Assembly: GCF_003363155.1 (NCBI RefSeq)
Contig: NZ_QRBE01000009.1
Location: 124,001-188,000 of the forward strand
Reading direction: 5' to 3'
Length of the DNA: 64,000 bases
Origin: Dyella monticola
GTDB taxonomy: Bacteria; Pseudomonadota; Gammaproteobacteria; Xanthomonadales; Rhodanobacteraceae
The notes under the pieces are model-generated. The model saw only the letters and a program-made list of their open reading frames with translations, had not been told where the DNA came from and did no database searches. A program made the position numbers and the translations under genes. Of the stretch, positions 16,342 to 27,936 are shown in pieces; positions within the stretch are counted from its first letter, which is position 1, and the number at the start of each line of letters is the position of its first letter.

Positions 16342-17250
16342 TCATTGGCTTTCAAATGCGGCTTTCATGACCTCGGCCATTTCTGCGTAGCCCCTTGGAT
16401 TGGGATGCAAGGCCGAATTCCATCCATTGCCCGGTTCCACGTTGATACTGGCGATCCAGCGTTCTGCAGGCTCCTTGCAGGCGTCGTGACCTTGGAAGTG
16501 CCGGTCCATGTCCGCAAAGGCAACGCCGTGCGCCCGTGCGGTGTCCGCCAGCACGCGATTGATGCGCTTCATGGCTCCGGTGAAATAGTTGATGTCGGCG
16601 GGCGTGAGCGGACCTGCGTAGTCATCCATCGAAAACGGACATTCAAAACTGTTCTCGGGAAATATCGAGGGATAACCGACCACAACGATTTTGGCGTTGG
16701 GTGCTCGCTGGCGGGCTGCATCCAACGCATCTGACAAGTCGTCCCCCAGCACTGCGATGCCGGCTTCAATGTCAGCTTCGTAGCGTCGTTTGCATGGCTC
16801 GCCAATTTCCGGATTGCTCTGTTGTGATCCGACGCAAAGATAGAGCGACGTTGCATAACTGGTGTCGTTGCCGCCGAACAGCATCGAGAGATATCGGGTA
16901 TCGGGTCCGAGCGCTTCGACCTGCGCAGGGTGCTCGTTCGGAAAATCGAATTGCGGCTGCAAAAATCCCGTCGCTATTTTTGCGCCACCGCAGGAGCGAT
17001 CGTCATCCGACCAGTTCAGCGTGGCCGACAGGATCGCGGATGGATTTTCGACAAAACGTCCGCATCCGCTGTCGTCTTTTTGCGGACTCAGTCCGGTGCC
17101 GGATGCATACGAATCGCCCGCCGCCACATAGTGTGGCTGAGGTTGGGTTTGCGCATGGATCATCGGACTCACCGCCAATCCGGACACGATGAGTCCGAAG
17201 GTTATGGTGTTGACGGGTGAGCAAGCATTCGCCTTCAGTAAAGAGGACAT
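16342..17250 (-). CDS. Secreted SGNH/GDSL esterase
   Basis: The ATG at 17250 follows GGAGG with a good spacer, giving 302 residues; an earlier in-frame start at 17292 lacks a ribosome site. A signal peptide spans about residues 1-34 (ending MIHAQ). Block I is AAGDSYASGTG with the nucleophilic Ser, block III is GGNDTS, and block V is ALHPNPRGY with the catalytic His. The usual Asp three residues before that His is Ser here, so a Ser-His dyad, as reported for a Streptomyces scabies-type esterase, is plausible. Several cysteines suggest disulfides. It is probably an extracellular lipase or esterase. Confidence 0.8.
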   Translation of the reverse strand: MSSLLKANACSPVNTITFGLIVSGLAVSPMIHAQTQPQPHYVAAGDSYASGTGLSPQKDDSGCGRFVENPSAILSATLNWSDDDRSCGGAKIATGFLQPQFDFPNEHPAQVEALGPDTRYLSMLFGGNDTSYATSLYLCVGSQQSNPEIGEPCKRRYEADIEAGIAVLGDDLSDALDAARQRAPNAKIVVVGYPSIFPENSFECPFSMDDYAGPLTPADINYFTGAMKRINRVLADTARAHGVAFADMDRHFQGHDACKEPAERWIASINVEPGNGWNSALHPNPRGYAEMAEVMKAAFESQ

Positions 17251-17767
17251 ACGAACCTCCAGATGGTTGCGACGAGGATACTCATGGACCATCTACGGTG
17301 TTTACGTTTTACTGGATTACCCTCTGTTAGTTCGTATTAACACATTGATTAGCGTTGGCGATTGAGATAATCATTATTTCTTTTGTAGGTTTAAACTTTT
17401 CTCTTGTAGTCTGCGTAAGTGCCACTATAAAAACCAACCCCTGATTTTCTCATTCAAAACGGCAATACATAACCGTTTTCACGCAAACCGGCGGCACCGA
17501 TGCATGCATTCATGCAGATCGCGCCTTATCCCTAACGCATGAGCGCAATGATCGGAATGGGCCAGTCGCGCCTTTTTCGGCAAGCCATGCCAGAGCAAGG
17601 CGAAAGTGCCGCTTACGTCTGCGCGAAACCATCCGGCACGCGCGCGGCACCCACTTTTACGGCAGCGAAAATTTTTACGCGTTGTTTATGCGGGACACCG
17701 TTTTCGCTACCCGCTTCTTATACGCCGGCGCCTAAAGTGCGCAGCTGAAAGGCTTTGAGCGGCACCT
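17251..17767. other. AT-rich regulatory region upstream of the kdp locus
   Basis: This 517-bp region between the divergent SGNH hydrolase and kdp genes is AT-rich from about 17300 to 17460. TTGTAG at 17404-17409 and TATAAA at 17426-17431, 16 bases apart, make a reasonable sigma-70 promoter reading right. Two TTTTACG copies (17655-17661 and 17673-17679, 18 bases apart), followed by TTTATG, lie closer to the first gene and could be a KdpE site, but this is a weak suggestion. No gene is evident in the interval. Confidence 0.4.
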
Positions 17768-17860
17768 ATGGACTTTGTCTACCTACTCTTCGGCTTCGCG
17801 CTGGCTGTGGCCACGCTTGGTTTCCTGTTGCTCTGCGATCGCCTGGGGCCACGCAGCTAA
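17768..17860 (+). CDS. 30-residue membrane peptide upstream of kdpF
   Basis: A 31-codon frame encodes one hydrophobic helix (MDFVYLLFGFALAVATLGF) with a short charged tail (CDRLGPRS). Its position just before kdpF and the coding pattern suggest a real gene: small single-helix proteins starting 'MD..YLL' are often found at this place in proteobacterial kdp operons. It may assist assembly of the KdpFABC complex, but no function is established from the sequence. It is 42 bases ahead of kdpF. Confidence 0.6.
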   Translation: MDFVYLLFGFALAVATLGFLLLCDRLGPRS

Positions 17861-17902
17861 CCGCGCACGGCGCGGCCACGACTTCCTATCGGAGCGATTT
17901 CC

Positions 17903-17995
17903 ATGAACTTTTTCTACGGATTGGCTGCCGTCATCGCGGTGGCTTTGACGGTTTACCTGTGCGTGGCGTTGCTGAAACCGGAGTGGTTCGAATGA
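17903..17995 (+). CDS. kdpF: KdpF, small subunit of the K+-transporting ATPase
   Basis: The 30-residue product is a single transmembrane helix (FFYGLAAVIAVALTVYLCVA) ending in the KdpF signature LLKPEWFE. KdpF stabilises the KdpABC complex in the inner membrane. Its stop codon overlaps the kdpA start by four bases (ATGA), so translation is coupled. GGAGCG lies upstream of the ATG. Confidence 0.92.
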   Translation: MNFFYGLAAVIAVALTVYLCVALLKPEWFE

Positions 17996-19794
17996 CTGCC
18001 AACGATTTCATCCAGATCGGCATCTTTCTGGTGGTGCTGCTGGTGCTCATCAAGCCGATGGGCAGCTATATGGCACATGTATTTGCCGACGAACCGAACC
18101 GACTTACGCGCACCGGGGCCGGGTTCGAACGCGTCATCTATCGCCTCTGCGGCGTCGATGCGCACGAAGACATGGGATGGAAGCGTTATGCCATCGCCAT
18201 GCTGCTGTTCAATGTGTGCGGCATGGTGCTGGTGTACGTCTTTCAGCGCGTGCAGCAATGGCTGCCGCTGAATCCGCAGCATTTCCCGGCGCTGAGCCCG
18301 GATCTGTCGATCAATACCGCCATCAGCTTCGTCACCAATACCAACTGGCAGGCGTATTCGGGCGAATCGTCGATGAGCTATCTCACACAGATGGCGGCGT
18401 TGGCGGTGCAGAACTTCATGTCTGCGGCGACCGGCATCGCGGTGTTGATCGCGGTGGTTCGCGGCTTCGTGCGCAAGACGGCAAAGGGCATCGGCAATTT
18501 CTGGGTGGACCTGACACGCACCACGCTGTACGTGCTCATGCCGCTGTCGTTTCTGCTGGCGATGCTGCTGGTGTCGCAAGGTGTGATCCAGAACTTCAAA
18601 GCCTACGTGGATGTGCCAGTCGTACAGACCACCACGTACGCCAACCCGGTGACCGATGCGGCGGGCAACCCCGTCAAGGATGCCGCCGGCAATCCTGTCA
18701 CCAAGCTCGCTCCTCTCACCACGCAAACGCTGCCGATGGGCCCTGCTGCGTCGCAGATCGCGATCAAGATGTTGGGCACCAATGGTGGTGGTTTCTTCGG
18801 TGCAAACTCGGCGCATCCGTATGAGAATCCCACACCGTTCTCCAACTTTCTGGAGATGCTGGCGATCTTCCTGATCCCCGGCGCCCTCTGCCTCACGTTC
18901 GGCGAAATGGTGGGCGACAAACGTCAAGGCTGGGCGATTCTCGCCACCATGCTGTTGATCTTCATACCGCTGGCGATTGGTGTCACGGCGGCCGAACAAG
19001 CTGGCAACCCGGTGCTGCACACGCTATCGATCGATCAGCACGCCTCCGCCCTGCAATCGGGCGGCAACATGGAAGGCAAGGAAACGCGTTTCGGTATCGC
19101 TGCAAGCAGTCTGTTTACAGCGATCACCACGGCGGCATCGTGCGGTGCCGTAAACAACATGCACGATTCGCTCACGCCGCTCGGCGGCCTGGTGCCGATG
19201 TGGCTGATGCAGTTGGGCGAGGTGATCTTCGGCGGTGTAGGCTCCGGTCTGTACGGCATGCTCGCCTTTGCCGTGGTGGCCGTGTTCATCGCCGGTCTCA
19301 TGGTGGGCCGCACGCCCGAATACCTCGGCAAGAAGATCGAAGCGTACGAAATGAAGATGGCCAGCCTCGCCGTGCTGATCCCCTGCGCGCTGGTCGTGAT
19401 CTGCACCGCCATCGCGGTGATGACGCCATCGGCCGTGGCGACCGTGGGCAATCCTGGCGCGCACAGCTTCAGCGAAATGCTCTATGCAGTGACCTCTGCC
19501 AGCAACAATAACGGCAGCGCATTCGGCGGCCTTACCGCGAACATTCCGTTCTGGAACGTGATGCTGAGCGTGTGCATGTTCTGGGCGCGTTACACGCTAG
19601 CCATCGCAATGCTCGCGCTGGCCGGTTCGGTGGCCGCCAAGAAGCATGTGCCCGCCTCCGCCGGCACGCTGCCGACGCATACACCGCTGTTCGTCACATT
19701 GCTTGCCAGCGTGGTGATCGTGGTCGGTGCGCTCACCTTCCTGCCTGCGCTGGCGCTCGGCCCGATCGCTGAATACCTGATGTCGGCCCACTGA
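17992..19794 (+). CDS. kdpA: KdpA, potassium-binding channel-like subunit
   Basis: KdpA belongs to the superfamily of K+ transporters and forms the selectivity-filter pore of KdpFABC. Conserved elements include [34 protein letters not shown] (selectivity-filter loops) and [13 protein letters not shown]. At 600 residues it is about 40 longer than usual; the extra residues lie in a periplasmic loop just before the second filter and include a tandem DAAGNPV repeat (about residues 221-236). The ATG at 17992 overlaps kdpF. It is followed by kdpB after 19 bases. Confidence 0.96.
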   Translation: MTANDFIQIGIFLVVLLVLIKPMGSYMAHVFADEPNRLTRTGAGFERVIYRLCGVDAHEDMGWKRYAIAMLLFNVCGMVLVYVFQRVQQWLPLNPQHFPALSPDLSINTAISFVTNTNWQAYSGESSMSYLTQMAALAVQNFMSAATGIAVLIAVVRGFVRKTAKGIGNFWVDLTRTTLYVLMPLSFLLAMLLVSQGVIQNFKAYVDVPVVQTTTYANPVTDAAGNPVKDAAGNPVTKLAPLTTQTLPMGPAASQIAIKMLGTNGGGFFGANSAHPYENPTPFSNFLEMLAIFLIPGALCLTFGEMVGDKRQGWAILATMLLIFIPLAIGVTAAEQAGNPVLHTLSIDQHASALQSGGNMEGKETRFGIAASSLFTAITTAASCGAVNNMHDSLTPLGGLVPMWLMQLGEVIFGGVGSGLYGMLAFAVVAVFIAGLMVGRTPEYLGKKIEAYEMKMASLAVLIPCALVVICTAIAVMTPSAVATVGNPGAHSFSEMLYAVTSASNNNGSAFGGLTANIPFWNVMLSVCMFWARYTLAIAMLALAGSVAAKKHVPASAGTLPTHTPLFVTLLASVVIVVGALTFLPALALGPIAEYLMSAH

Positions 19795-19813
19795 TCTTTT
19801 TGGATATCGATCC

Positions 19814-21886
<2,073 letters not shown>

Positions 21887-21898
21887 GGAGGCGTTGTT

Positions 21899-22099
21899 AT
21901 GCAAACCCTGAAATTATCCGTGTCGCTGCCCGACGCCATGCACCCGCAAATGGAACTTCGCGTTTCATCCAATGATTCCGATTGCGATGTGGTGATTGAG
22001 CTTCCGATGCGAGGTCAATCAAAGGGGAGTGTCGACGCGAGTCGAGCGCCAATGACCGCGGAAGACGAATATGTGCTAGGCGGGTACGCCGGCATCTGA
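21899..22099 (+). CDS. Small protein of unknown function between kdpB and the porin
   Basis: A 66-residue frame begins 12 bases after kdpB behind GAGGAGG, which is a strong ribosome site. The product has no signal peptide or transmembrane helix and reads as a small soluble domain (starting MQTLKLSVSLPDAMHPQ). I do not recognise it. Its strong start and operon position make it likely to be translated with kdp. Confidence 0.5.
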   Translation: MQTLKLSVSLPDAMHPQMELRVSSNDSDCDVVIELPMRGQSKGSVDASRAPMTAEDEYVLGGYAGI

Positions 22100-22165
22100 A
22101 CCAACCCACTTAGGTGTCGCTGCTGGGCGATGCCGGCCCAGTAACGGTTTGTTTGAGGGGAAGAC

Positions 22166-23647
22166 ATGTATTTCAAAAACATTCTGGTCACTTCGATAAT
22201 GCTGGCGGTCGCGCCGGTATCGCAGGTGTTGGCACAATCCACTAACGTCAGCACGATGCCTGCGAGCAATCTGCCGGCCTCTCCTGTTGCAACTGGCAGC
22301 AGCGACTGCAGCAGAGGTTTCGTCAACCGCCTGGTTGATGCATACAAGGAGGATGCGCAGCCGGCGGATCCGAATGCCCCTACGCCGGCACGCCGGGGAA
22401 TGGATGCACCATTCGACTCCCCTCCTTTCCCGAACTCTGAATGGCAGCTCGGTGGCGTCGATGAACCCATCGGCGTGCCCGACACCAACACCACCTATCC
22501 GCTGGAAAAGGCACTGGGCTGCACCAGGCTCGGCCAGTGGATGCAGCGCAACCGCATCGAAACGTACGGCTGGATCAACCCGTCCGCCAATTTCAGCACT
22601 TCGAGCTTCACCAACTATCCGCTGTCCTACGCCACGCGTCCGAATCGCGTGGAGTTCGATCAGTTTCTGTTCCGCATTGAGCGCTTGCCCGATACGGTTC
22701 AAACCGATCATATCGATTGGGGTTTCCACTTCGACAACCTGTGGGGCTACGACTACCACTACACCACGATGAAGGGTGTATTCAGCAATCAGCTCTTGAA
22801 CAATTCCAGTGTCAATCAACCGCTGCCCGGCAAGGTGTACGGCGACGACCCGATGATCTGGTATGTCGACTTATATATTCCGTGGATCGCGCAAGGCATG
22901 CAGATAACGGCTGGCCGCTACCTTTCGTTGCCGGATATCGAAGCGCAGTTCTCACCGGAGAACTACCTGTTGACACACTCCATCCTCTATACGGTGGATG
23001 CCTATACCAACGTCGGCATCATTACGACCACTAAGCTCAACAATCAGTGGACGATCCAGCTTGGTGTGCATGGCGGGGATGACTCCGCTCCCTGGAACAG
23101 CTCCAGCCGCCCAAGCCTGCAGGCATGCGTGCGCTGGGTGTCGGCCTCCAACAACGACATGCTTTACCCCTGCATCGAGTCGTATAACGGCGACAAGCAA
23201 ACCTATAACAATCTGCAGGAATTCGTGACCACATGGGGGCATCGCTTCAGCAAGAACGTCCACATGCTGACCGAGGCTTACTACATCTACGTGAAAGATC
23301 AGCCCGGTGCGCCAGAGGGAGTTCCCGGCTATCCATTGGGCGAAGCTCCGCCTTTTCCGACGGGCATCAACCCCGCTTATGGCATCGTCAACTACTTCAA
23401 CGTCGAGTTAAACGCCAACAACATGATCTCGTTCCGCAACGAGTTTTATGATGATGTGCAAGGTCAACGTACAGGATTCGCGACGCGCTATTCCAGTCAT
23501 ACCCTCGGCTTGACGCATTGGGTGACGCCTGACCTGGAAATCCGCCCGGAAATCCGCTACGAGCGCGCCTACGATTTTCCCGCTTACGACGCCGGCAAGA
23601 AGTACTACCAAGCCACTGCGTTAGTTGACGCAATCCTTCATTACTGA
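22166..23647 (+). CDS. Outer-membrane beta-barrel porin within the kdp operon
   Basis: The 493-residue protein has a signal peptide (about residues 1-23, ending VLAQS), then a polar region and a long aromatic-rich barrel (for example [30 protein letters not shown]) ending in a beta-strand with final Tyr (ALVDAILHY). It resembles OmpL/BBP2-type porins (PF07642-like). It lies between kdpB and kdpC in the same direction, with GAGGGGAAG before the ATG and only 10 bases to kdpC, so it is translated from the kdp mRNA. It may let K+ pass the outer membrane when supply is low. That role is inferred. Confidence 0.75.
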   Translation: MYFKNILVTSIMLAVAPVSQVLAQSTNVSTMPASNLPASPVATGSSDCSRGFVNRLVDAYKEDAQPADPNAPTPARRGMDAPFDSPPFPNSEWQLGGVDEPIGVPDTNTTYPLEKALGCTRLGQWMQRNRIETYGWINPSANFSTSSFTNYPLSYATRPNRVEFDQFLFRIERLPDTVQTDHIDWGFHFDNLWGYDYHYTTMKGVFSNQLLNNSSVNQPLPGKVYGDDPMIWYVDLYIPWIAQGMQITAGRYLSLPDIEAQFSPENYLLTHSILYTVDAYTNVGIITTTKLNNQWTIQLGVHGGDDSAPWNSSSRPSLQACVRWVSASNNDMLYPCIESYNGDKQTYNNLQEFVTTWGHRFSKNVHMLTEAYYIYVKDQPGAPEGVPGYPLGEAPPFPTGINPAYGIVNYFNVELNANNMISFRNEFYDDVQGQRTGFATRYSSHTLGLTHWVTPDLEIRPEIRYERAYDFPAYDAGKKYYQATALVDAILHY

Positions 23648-23657
23648 GGCAACTCCC

Positions 23658-24239
23658 ATGAGCCGGTTGATTCGCAATGCCGTTTCTATGTTGGTAATGA
23701 TGACCATCGTTACCGGCTTGGTATATCCCCTGGTAGCCACCGGCGTGGCACAGGTGCTGTTTCCGCATCAGGCCAACGGCAGCTTGATCGAGAAGAGCGG
23801 TAAGCCGATCGGTTCCGAACTGATCGGCCAGTCCTTCGACGACCCCAAGTATTTCTGGGGTCGTCCATCGGCGACCACGCCGCAGCCGAACAGCGGCACG
23901 GCGTCCAATGGTTCCAATTTAGGCCCCACCAATACGGCTTTGCGCGATCAAGTGCAGCAACGCATCGACGCGTTGCGCAAAGCCGATCCGGGTAACGTTA
24001 CACCGGTACCGGCGGATCTGGTCACGGCCTCCGGCAGCGGTCTCGATCCGGACATCAGCCCTGCCGCCGCGCAGTATCAGGCGGCACGTGTGGCACGCGT
24101 GCGGCATCTGAGCGTAGACCAGGTGCAGGCACTCGTTGCGAAGTTCACCCAAGGGCGCCAGCTCGGCTTGCTGGGGGAGCCGCGTGTGAATGTGCTGCAG
24201 TTGAATCTGGCGCTGGATGCATCGCAGGCAAATCGGTGA
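23658..24239 (+). CDS. kdpC: KdpC, subunit of the K+-transporting ATPase
   Basis: KdpC (193 residues) has an N-terminal transmembrane helix (about residues 8-30) and a periplasmic domain with the family's [18 protein letters not shown] and [14 protein letters not shown] motifs. It assists K+ transfer in KdpFABC. The ATG at 23658 is chosen because it directly precedes the transmembrane segment; an upstream in-frame start would overlap the porin gene. Confidence 0.94.
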   Translation: MSRLIRNAVSMLVMMTIVTGLVYPLVATGVAQVLFPHQANGSLIEKSGKPIGSELIGQSFDDPKYFWGRPSATTPQPNSGTASNGSNLGPTNTALRDQVQQRIDALRKADPGNVTPVPADLVTASGSGLDPDISPAAAQYQAARVARVRHLSVDQVQALVAKFTQGRQLGLLGEPRVNVLQLNLALDASQANR

Positions 24240-24390
24240 TCTGCCTGCACACGCTCTGCTCCACCCCTGCATGCAGGGATGGGTCGGGGCGGGGTTGCAC
24301 GCGCTTGCCACACGATATGAATCCTCCGCGACATGGCCTCACCCCAACCCTCCCCTACTGAACCTCGGGAAGGGAGCATAAGATGCACGC

Positions 24391-27048
24391 ATGACCGACA
24401 CGTTCCGTGACGCCCGCGCCGACGCCCTGCTCGATGTCGTGCAGGAGGAAAGCAGTCGCCGATTGAAAATCTTCCTCGGCGCCGCGCCAGGTGTCGGCAA
24501 AACCTTCGCCATGCTTTCTGCTGCGCGCGAATTGAAGCGGCAAGGCGTGGATGTCGTGATCGGCCTGGTGGAAACGCACGGCCGCGCGGAGACGGCGGCG
24601 CTGCTGGAAGGCCTGGAAATGCTGCCGCGCCTCACGCTCAGCTATCAGGGTCGCGACTTCACCGAGTTCGATGTGGATGCGGCGCTGGAGCGCAAGCCAG
24701 ACATCCTGCTTGTGGACGAACTGGCGCATCGCAACGTGCCGGGCAGTCGCCACGAACGGCGCTGGCAAGATATCGCCGAATTGCTGGATGCGGGCATCGA
24801 GGTCTACACCGCACTCAACGTGCAACATCTGGAAAGCCTCAACGACCAGGTGCGCCGCATTACCGGCATTACCGTGCGCGAAACCGTGCCCGATGCAGTT
24901 CTCGATCGCGCGCGGGACATCGTGCTGGTCGACTTGCCGCCGCGCGAACTGATCGATCGCTTGCGCCAGGGCAAGGTCTACGTGCCGGAAACGGCCGCCG
25001 CGGCGCTGGATGCGTTCTTTTCGCCCACTAACCTCGCTGCCTTGCGCGAACTGGCGGTGGATACCGTTGCCGGCCACGTCGATAGCGATCTGCGCGAGCA
25101 CATGTTGGCGCGCGGCGGCAAAATGCCGGTACGCCGCCGGGTCATGGCCGCTATCGATGGTCATTCGCAAAGCGAATACCTGGTGCGCGTCGCACGCCGT
25201 ATCGCCGAACGTCGCGGTGCGCCGTGGGGCGTCGTGTTCGTCGACACCGGCGCCACCTTGGACAACGCGCGACGCGAACGCATCGACACGGCCATGCGCC
25301 TGGCTCGCCGACTCGGTGGCGATGCCATGGTGTTACGCGGCCACGCGATCGCCGATGAATTGCTTGTGCACGCAGACCGCGAAGGTGTCGGTCAAATTAT
25401 CCTTGGCCGCACGCGCGAACGGCTTATCGCGCGCATGCTCGGGCGCTCGCTGACGCAACAGTTGCTCCGGCGCGGCGCACACCTGGAGTTGACCATCATC
25501 GCCACGCCGGCCGAGCGCTTGCGTGCACGCAAGCGCCTGCGGCTGATGCCATCGTACGGTCGCCGCGACGAATACATCTTCGCGACCATCGTCACGGTCG
25601 TTGCGATGGGTCTGTCTTTCCTTGCCGATCGCTACCTCTCGGTCGCCAATCTCGCCCTTATTTTTCTCACCGCCGTCGTCACGGTAGCGGTGCGTACCCG
25701 CATGATGGTGGCCGTGTATACGGCCACCATGTGCTTCCTCGGCTACAATTTTTTCTTTGCGCCGCCGCGCTATACGCTGGCTATCGCCAGTTCCGACGAC
25801 GTGCTCGCGGTAACGCTGTTTTTCGCCGCGGCATTGATCTGTAGCCGCCTCGCCACACGCCTGGCCAGCCAGGTCGAATCGCTGCGTGCCGCGCATAGTT
25901 ATTCGCACGCATTGCTTACCTTGGGACAACGCCTTTCGACCAGTACGGATGCACATGGCATTCGTGATGTAGGCGCAGCCGCGCTAGCCCGCGCCTTGCG
26001 CTGCGAAGTGGCCGTGCTCGCACGGGATGTCGAGCATCGGTTGGAGATCGCGGCCAACAGCCCACGCACGCTCTCCTTGACCACGCAGGATCTGGCCGCG
26101 GCCGAATGGAGTGAACAGCACGCCGAAGCGGCGGGCCGCTTCACCGATACATTGAATGCCGCGCGCTGCTGGATGCTGCCGCTTGGCACTGAAGATCATC
26201 AACTGGGCGTGGCGGCGTTGCGCTTCGAAGGCGGCGCGGCGCCGGATATTGAACGGCGCAGCCTGGCCTTGGCGATGGTGCAGGATATCGGTCAGGCGCT
26301 GGAACGCGCCAGGCTCGCATCCGAACTGGAAGGCGCGCGCGTACAGGGTGAAACCGAACGCTTGCGCAATGCACTGCTTTCGTCCGTTTCGCACGACCTG
26401 CGTTCGCCGCTGGCCTCGATGATCGGCTCGGCCGGCACGCTTTCAAACTACGGTGATCAACTGCCGGCGAGCGAACGCAAAGAACTGCTTGAGGCCATTC
26501 TCGGCGAAGGCCAGCGATTGGATCGCTACATCCAGAATCTGCTCGATATGACGCGCCTGGGTCATGGCACGCTCAAGCTCAATCGTGACTGGACCGATGC
26601 CGCGGAAATCGTAGCGTCTGCCATCACGCGTATGCGCAAGTTGTTTCCCGAATTGCGCGTAGACACCATGCTCCCCAACGAAACTATATTGCTGTTTGTG
26701 CATCCGGCGCTGATCGAGCAGGCGCTGTTCAATATTCTGGAAAACGCCGCACGCTTCTCGCCACCGGGCGAAGCCGTGCGCGTGATCATGCGCGTGGCGG
26801 GCGACCGCCTGATGATCGACGTGGTGGACCGCGGCCCCGGCATTCCGGAGGAGGAACGCGCGCGCATTTTCGACATGTTCTACTCCGTGGCGCGCGGCGA
26901 TCGCGCCCCGCAAGGCACGGGTCTGGGGCTGGCGATCTGCCGCGGCATGATCGGCGCGCACGGCGGCAGCGTGGAAGCCTTGCCCGGCGATGGCGTTGGT
27001 ACCACCATTCGCATCAGCCTTCCCCTGCCGGCACCACCCACGCCATGA
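24391..27048 (+). CDS. kdpD: KdpD, osmosensitive potassium sensor histidine kinase
   Basis: The 885-residue sensor has the KdpD order: an N-terminal domain with Walker A GAAPGVGKTFAML and DELAHRNVPGSRHERRWQD, a universal-stress-type segment, four clustered transmembrane helices (about 405-505), a GAF-like domain, then the HisKA phosphoacceptor His668 in VSHDLRSPL and an HATPase domain with NILENAARFS and GTGLGLAICRG. It phosphorylates KdpE when K+ is limiting. The gene begins 151 bases after kdpC and its stop overlaps kdpE by four bases. Confidence 0.96.
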   Translation: MTDTFRDARADALLDVVQEESSRRLKIFLGAAPGVGKTFAMLSAARELKRQGVDVVIGLVETHGRAETAALLEGLEMLPRLTLSYQGRDFTEFDVDAALERKPDILLVDELAHRNVPGSRHERRWQDIAELLDAGIEVYTALNVQHLESLNDQVRRITGITVRETVPDAVLDRARDIVLVDLPPRELIDRLRQGKVYVPETAAAALDAFFSPTNLAALRELAVDTVAGHVDSDLREHMLARGGKMPVRRRVMAAIDGHSQSEYLVRVARRIAERRGAPWGVVFVDTGATLDNARRERIDTAMRLARRLGGDAMVLRGHAIADELLVHADREGVGQIILGRTRERLIARMLGRSLTQQLLRRGAHLELTIIATPAERLRARKRLRLMPSYGRRDEYIFATIVTVVAMGLSFLADRYLSVANLALIFLTAVVTVAVRTRMMVAVYTATMCFLGYNFFFAPPRYTLAIASSDDVLAVTLFFAAALICSRLATRLASQVESLRAAHSYSHALLTLGQRLSTSTDAHGIRDVGAAALARALRCEVAVLARDVEHRLEIAANSPRTLSLTTQDLAAAEWSEQHAEAAGRFTDTLNAARCWMLPLGTEDHQLGVAALRFEGGAAPDIERRSLALAMVQDIGQALERARLASELEGARVQGETERLRNALLSSVSHDLRSPLASMIGSAGTLSNYGDQLPASERKELLEAILGEGQRLDRYIQNLLDMTRLGHGTLKLNRDWTDAAEIVASAITRMRKLFPELRVDTMLPNETILLFVHPALIEQALFNILENAARFSPPGEAVRVIMRVAGDRLMIDVVDRGPGIPEEERARIFDMFYSVARGDRAPQGTGLGLAICRGMIGAHGGSVEALPGDGVGTTIRISLPLPAPPTP

Positions 27049-27743
27049 GTTCCACCCATCTATGCGCGCTGGTCATCGACGACGAGACGCAGATCCGCAA
27101 GTTTCTCGACATTGGTTTGCGCGCCGAGGGTTACGAGGTGTTGCTCGCCGCCAATGCGGCCGAGGGACTCGCCCTGGCGGCGACGCGCACGCCGGACGTG
27201 GTGATCCTCGACATTGGCCTGCCGGATCGCGAAGGCCATGAAGTGCTCGCCGAGCTGCGTCAATGGACGCAGGTACCCGTGCTGATGCTTTCCGTGCGCG
27301 ACACGGAAAAGGAAAAAGTCAAAGCGCTGGATGCCGGCGCCAACGACTATATGACCAAGCCATTCGGCATCCAGGAATTGATGGCGCGCCTGCGCGCGCT
27401 CTTACGCAGTCGCGCCACCAACGCCGAAGTATCTCCGCATTACCAGGATGATCGCCTGTCCATCGACTTGGGCTTGCGCGAAGTCGCGCTCGACGGCGAA
27501 CCGCTCGCACTCACCCGCAAGGAATACGCCGTGCTCGCGATGCTGGTGCGGCATGCCGGACGCGTGGTGAGTCAGCAGCAATTGCTGCGCGAGATCTGGG
27601 GTGGCACGCATGTGCACGATACGCATTACCTGCGCATCGTGCTGGGCAAATTGCGACAGAAGCTTGGGGATGATCCGACGACGCCGAGGTGGTTGAAGAC
27701 GGAGCCTGGGGTGGGTTATCGGTTTTTGTCGGGGAATGGATGA
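27045..27743 (+). CDS. kdpE: KdpE, response regulator of the kdp operon
   Basis: This 232-residue OmpR/PhoB-type regulator has an N-terminal receiver with the acidic IDDE cluster, phosphoacceptor Asp56 in VILDIGLPD, a conserved Lys in TKPFG, and a C-terminal winged helix (LTRKEYAVLAML, VRHAGRVVS, HYLRIVLGKLRQKLGDDP). It activates kdp transcription with KdpD. Its ATG overlaps the kdpD stop. Confidence 0.96.
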   Translation: MSSTHLCALVIDDETQIRKFLDIGLRAEGYEVLLAANAAEGLALAATRTPDVVILDIGLPDREGHEVLAELRQWTQVPVLMLSVRDTEKEKVKALDAGANDYMTKPFGIQELMARLRALLRSRATNAEVSPHYQDDRLSIDLGLREVALDGEPLALTRKEYAVLAMLVRHAGRVVSQQQLLREIWGGTHVHDTHYLRIVLGKLRQKLGDDPTTPRWLKTEPGVGYRFLSGNG

Positions 27744-27778
27744 GCACCACTTTCCCGTAAAGGTGAGTCTGGCTCCAG

Positions 27779-27908
27779 CCTCACTCCGGCGAAGGCCGGA
27801 ACCCTGTTAAAAACATGCCGTGCACAGCACACGGAAATGTTTAGGGTGTGCTTCGCACAGTGTATTGAAACTGGATTCCGGCCTTAGTGCGCCGGAAAGA
27901 CGGTGAGG
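27779..27908. repeat. Pair of inverted REP-like repeats (REPIN-like)
   Basis: A left copy (27779-27801, CCTCACTCCGGCGAAGGCCG...) and an inverted right copy (27875-27908, ATTCCGGCCTTAGTGCGCCG... GGTGAGG) flank about 75 bases that themselves contain a GTGTGCTTCGCACAG hairpin. The arrangement resembles a REP doublet, which fills the gap between the convergent kdpE and hemY genes and may form a terminator-like structure. Confidence 0.55.
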
Positions 27909-27936
27909 CGTAAGTGGAGCACTGCGAAGGGGACGC

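Noticed and set aside
17655-17690. KdpE binding site
   Set aside because: Two TTTTACG copies are suggestive, but the match to the known KdpE site is weak and no promoter is clearly placed next to it.
24240-24390. A gene or riboswitch between kdpC and kdpD
   Set aside because: The interval is only 151 bp and shows a palindromic CCCTGCATGCAGGG and a CCAACCCTCCCC-type repeat but no structure or reading frame that I can support.
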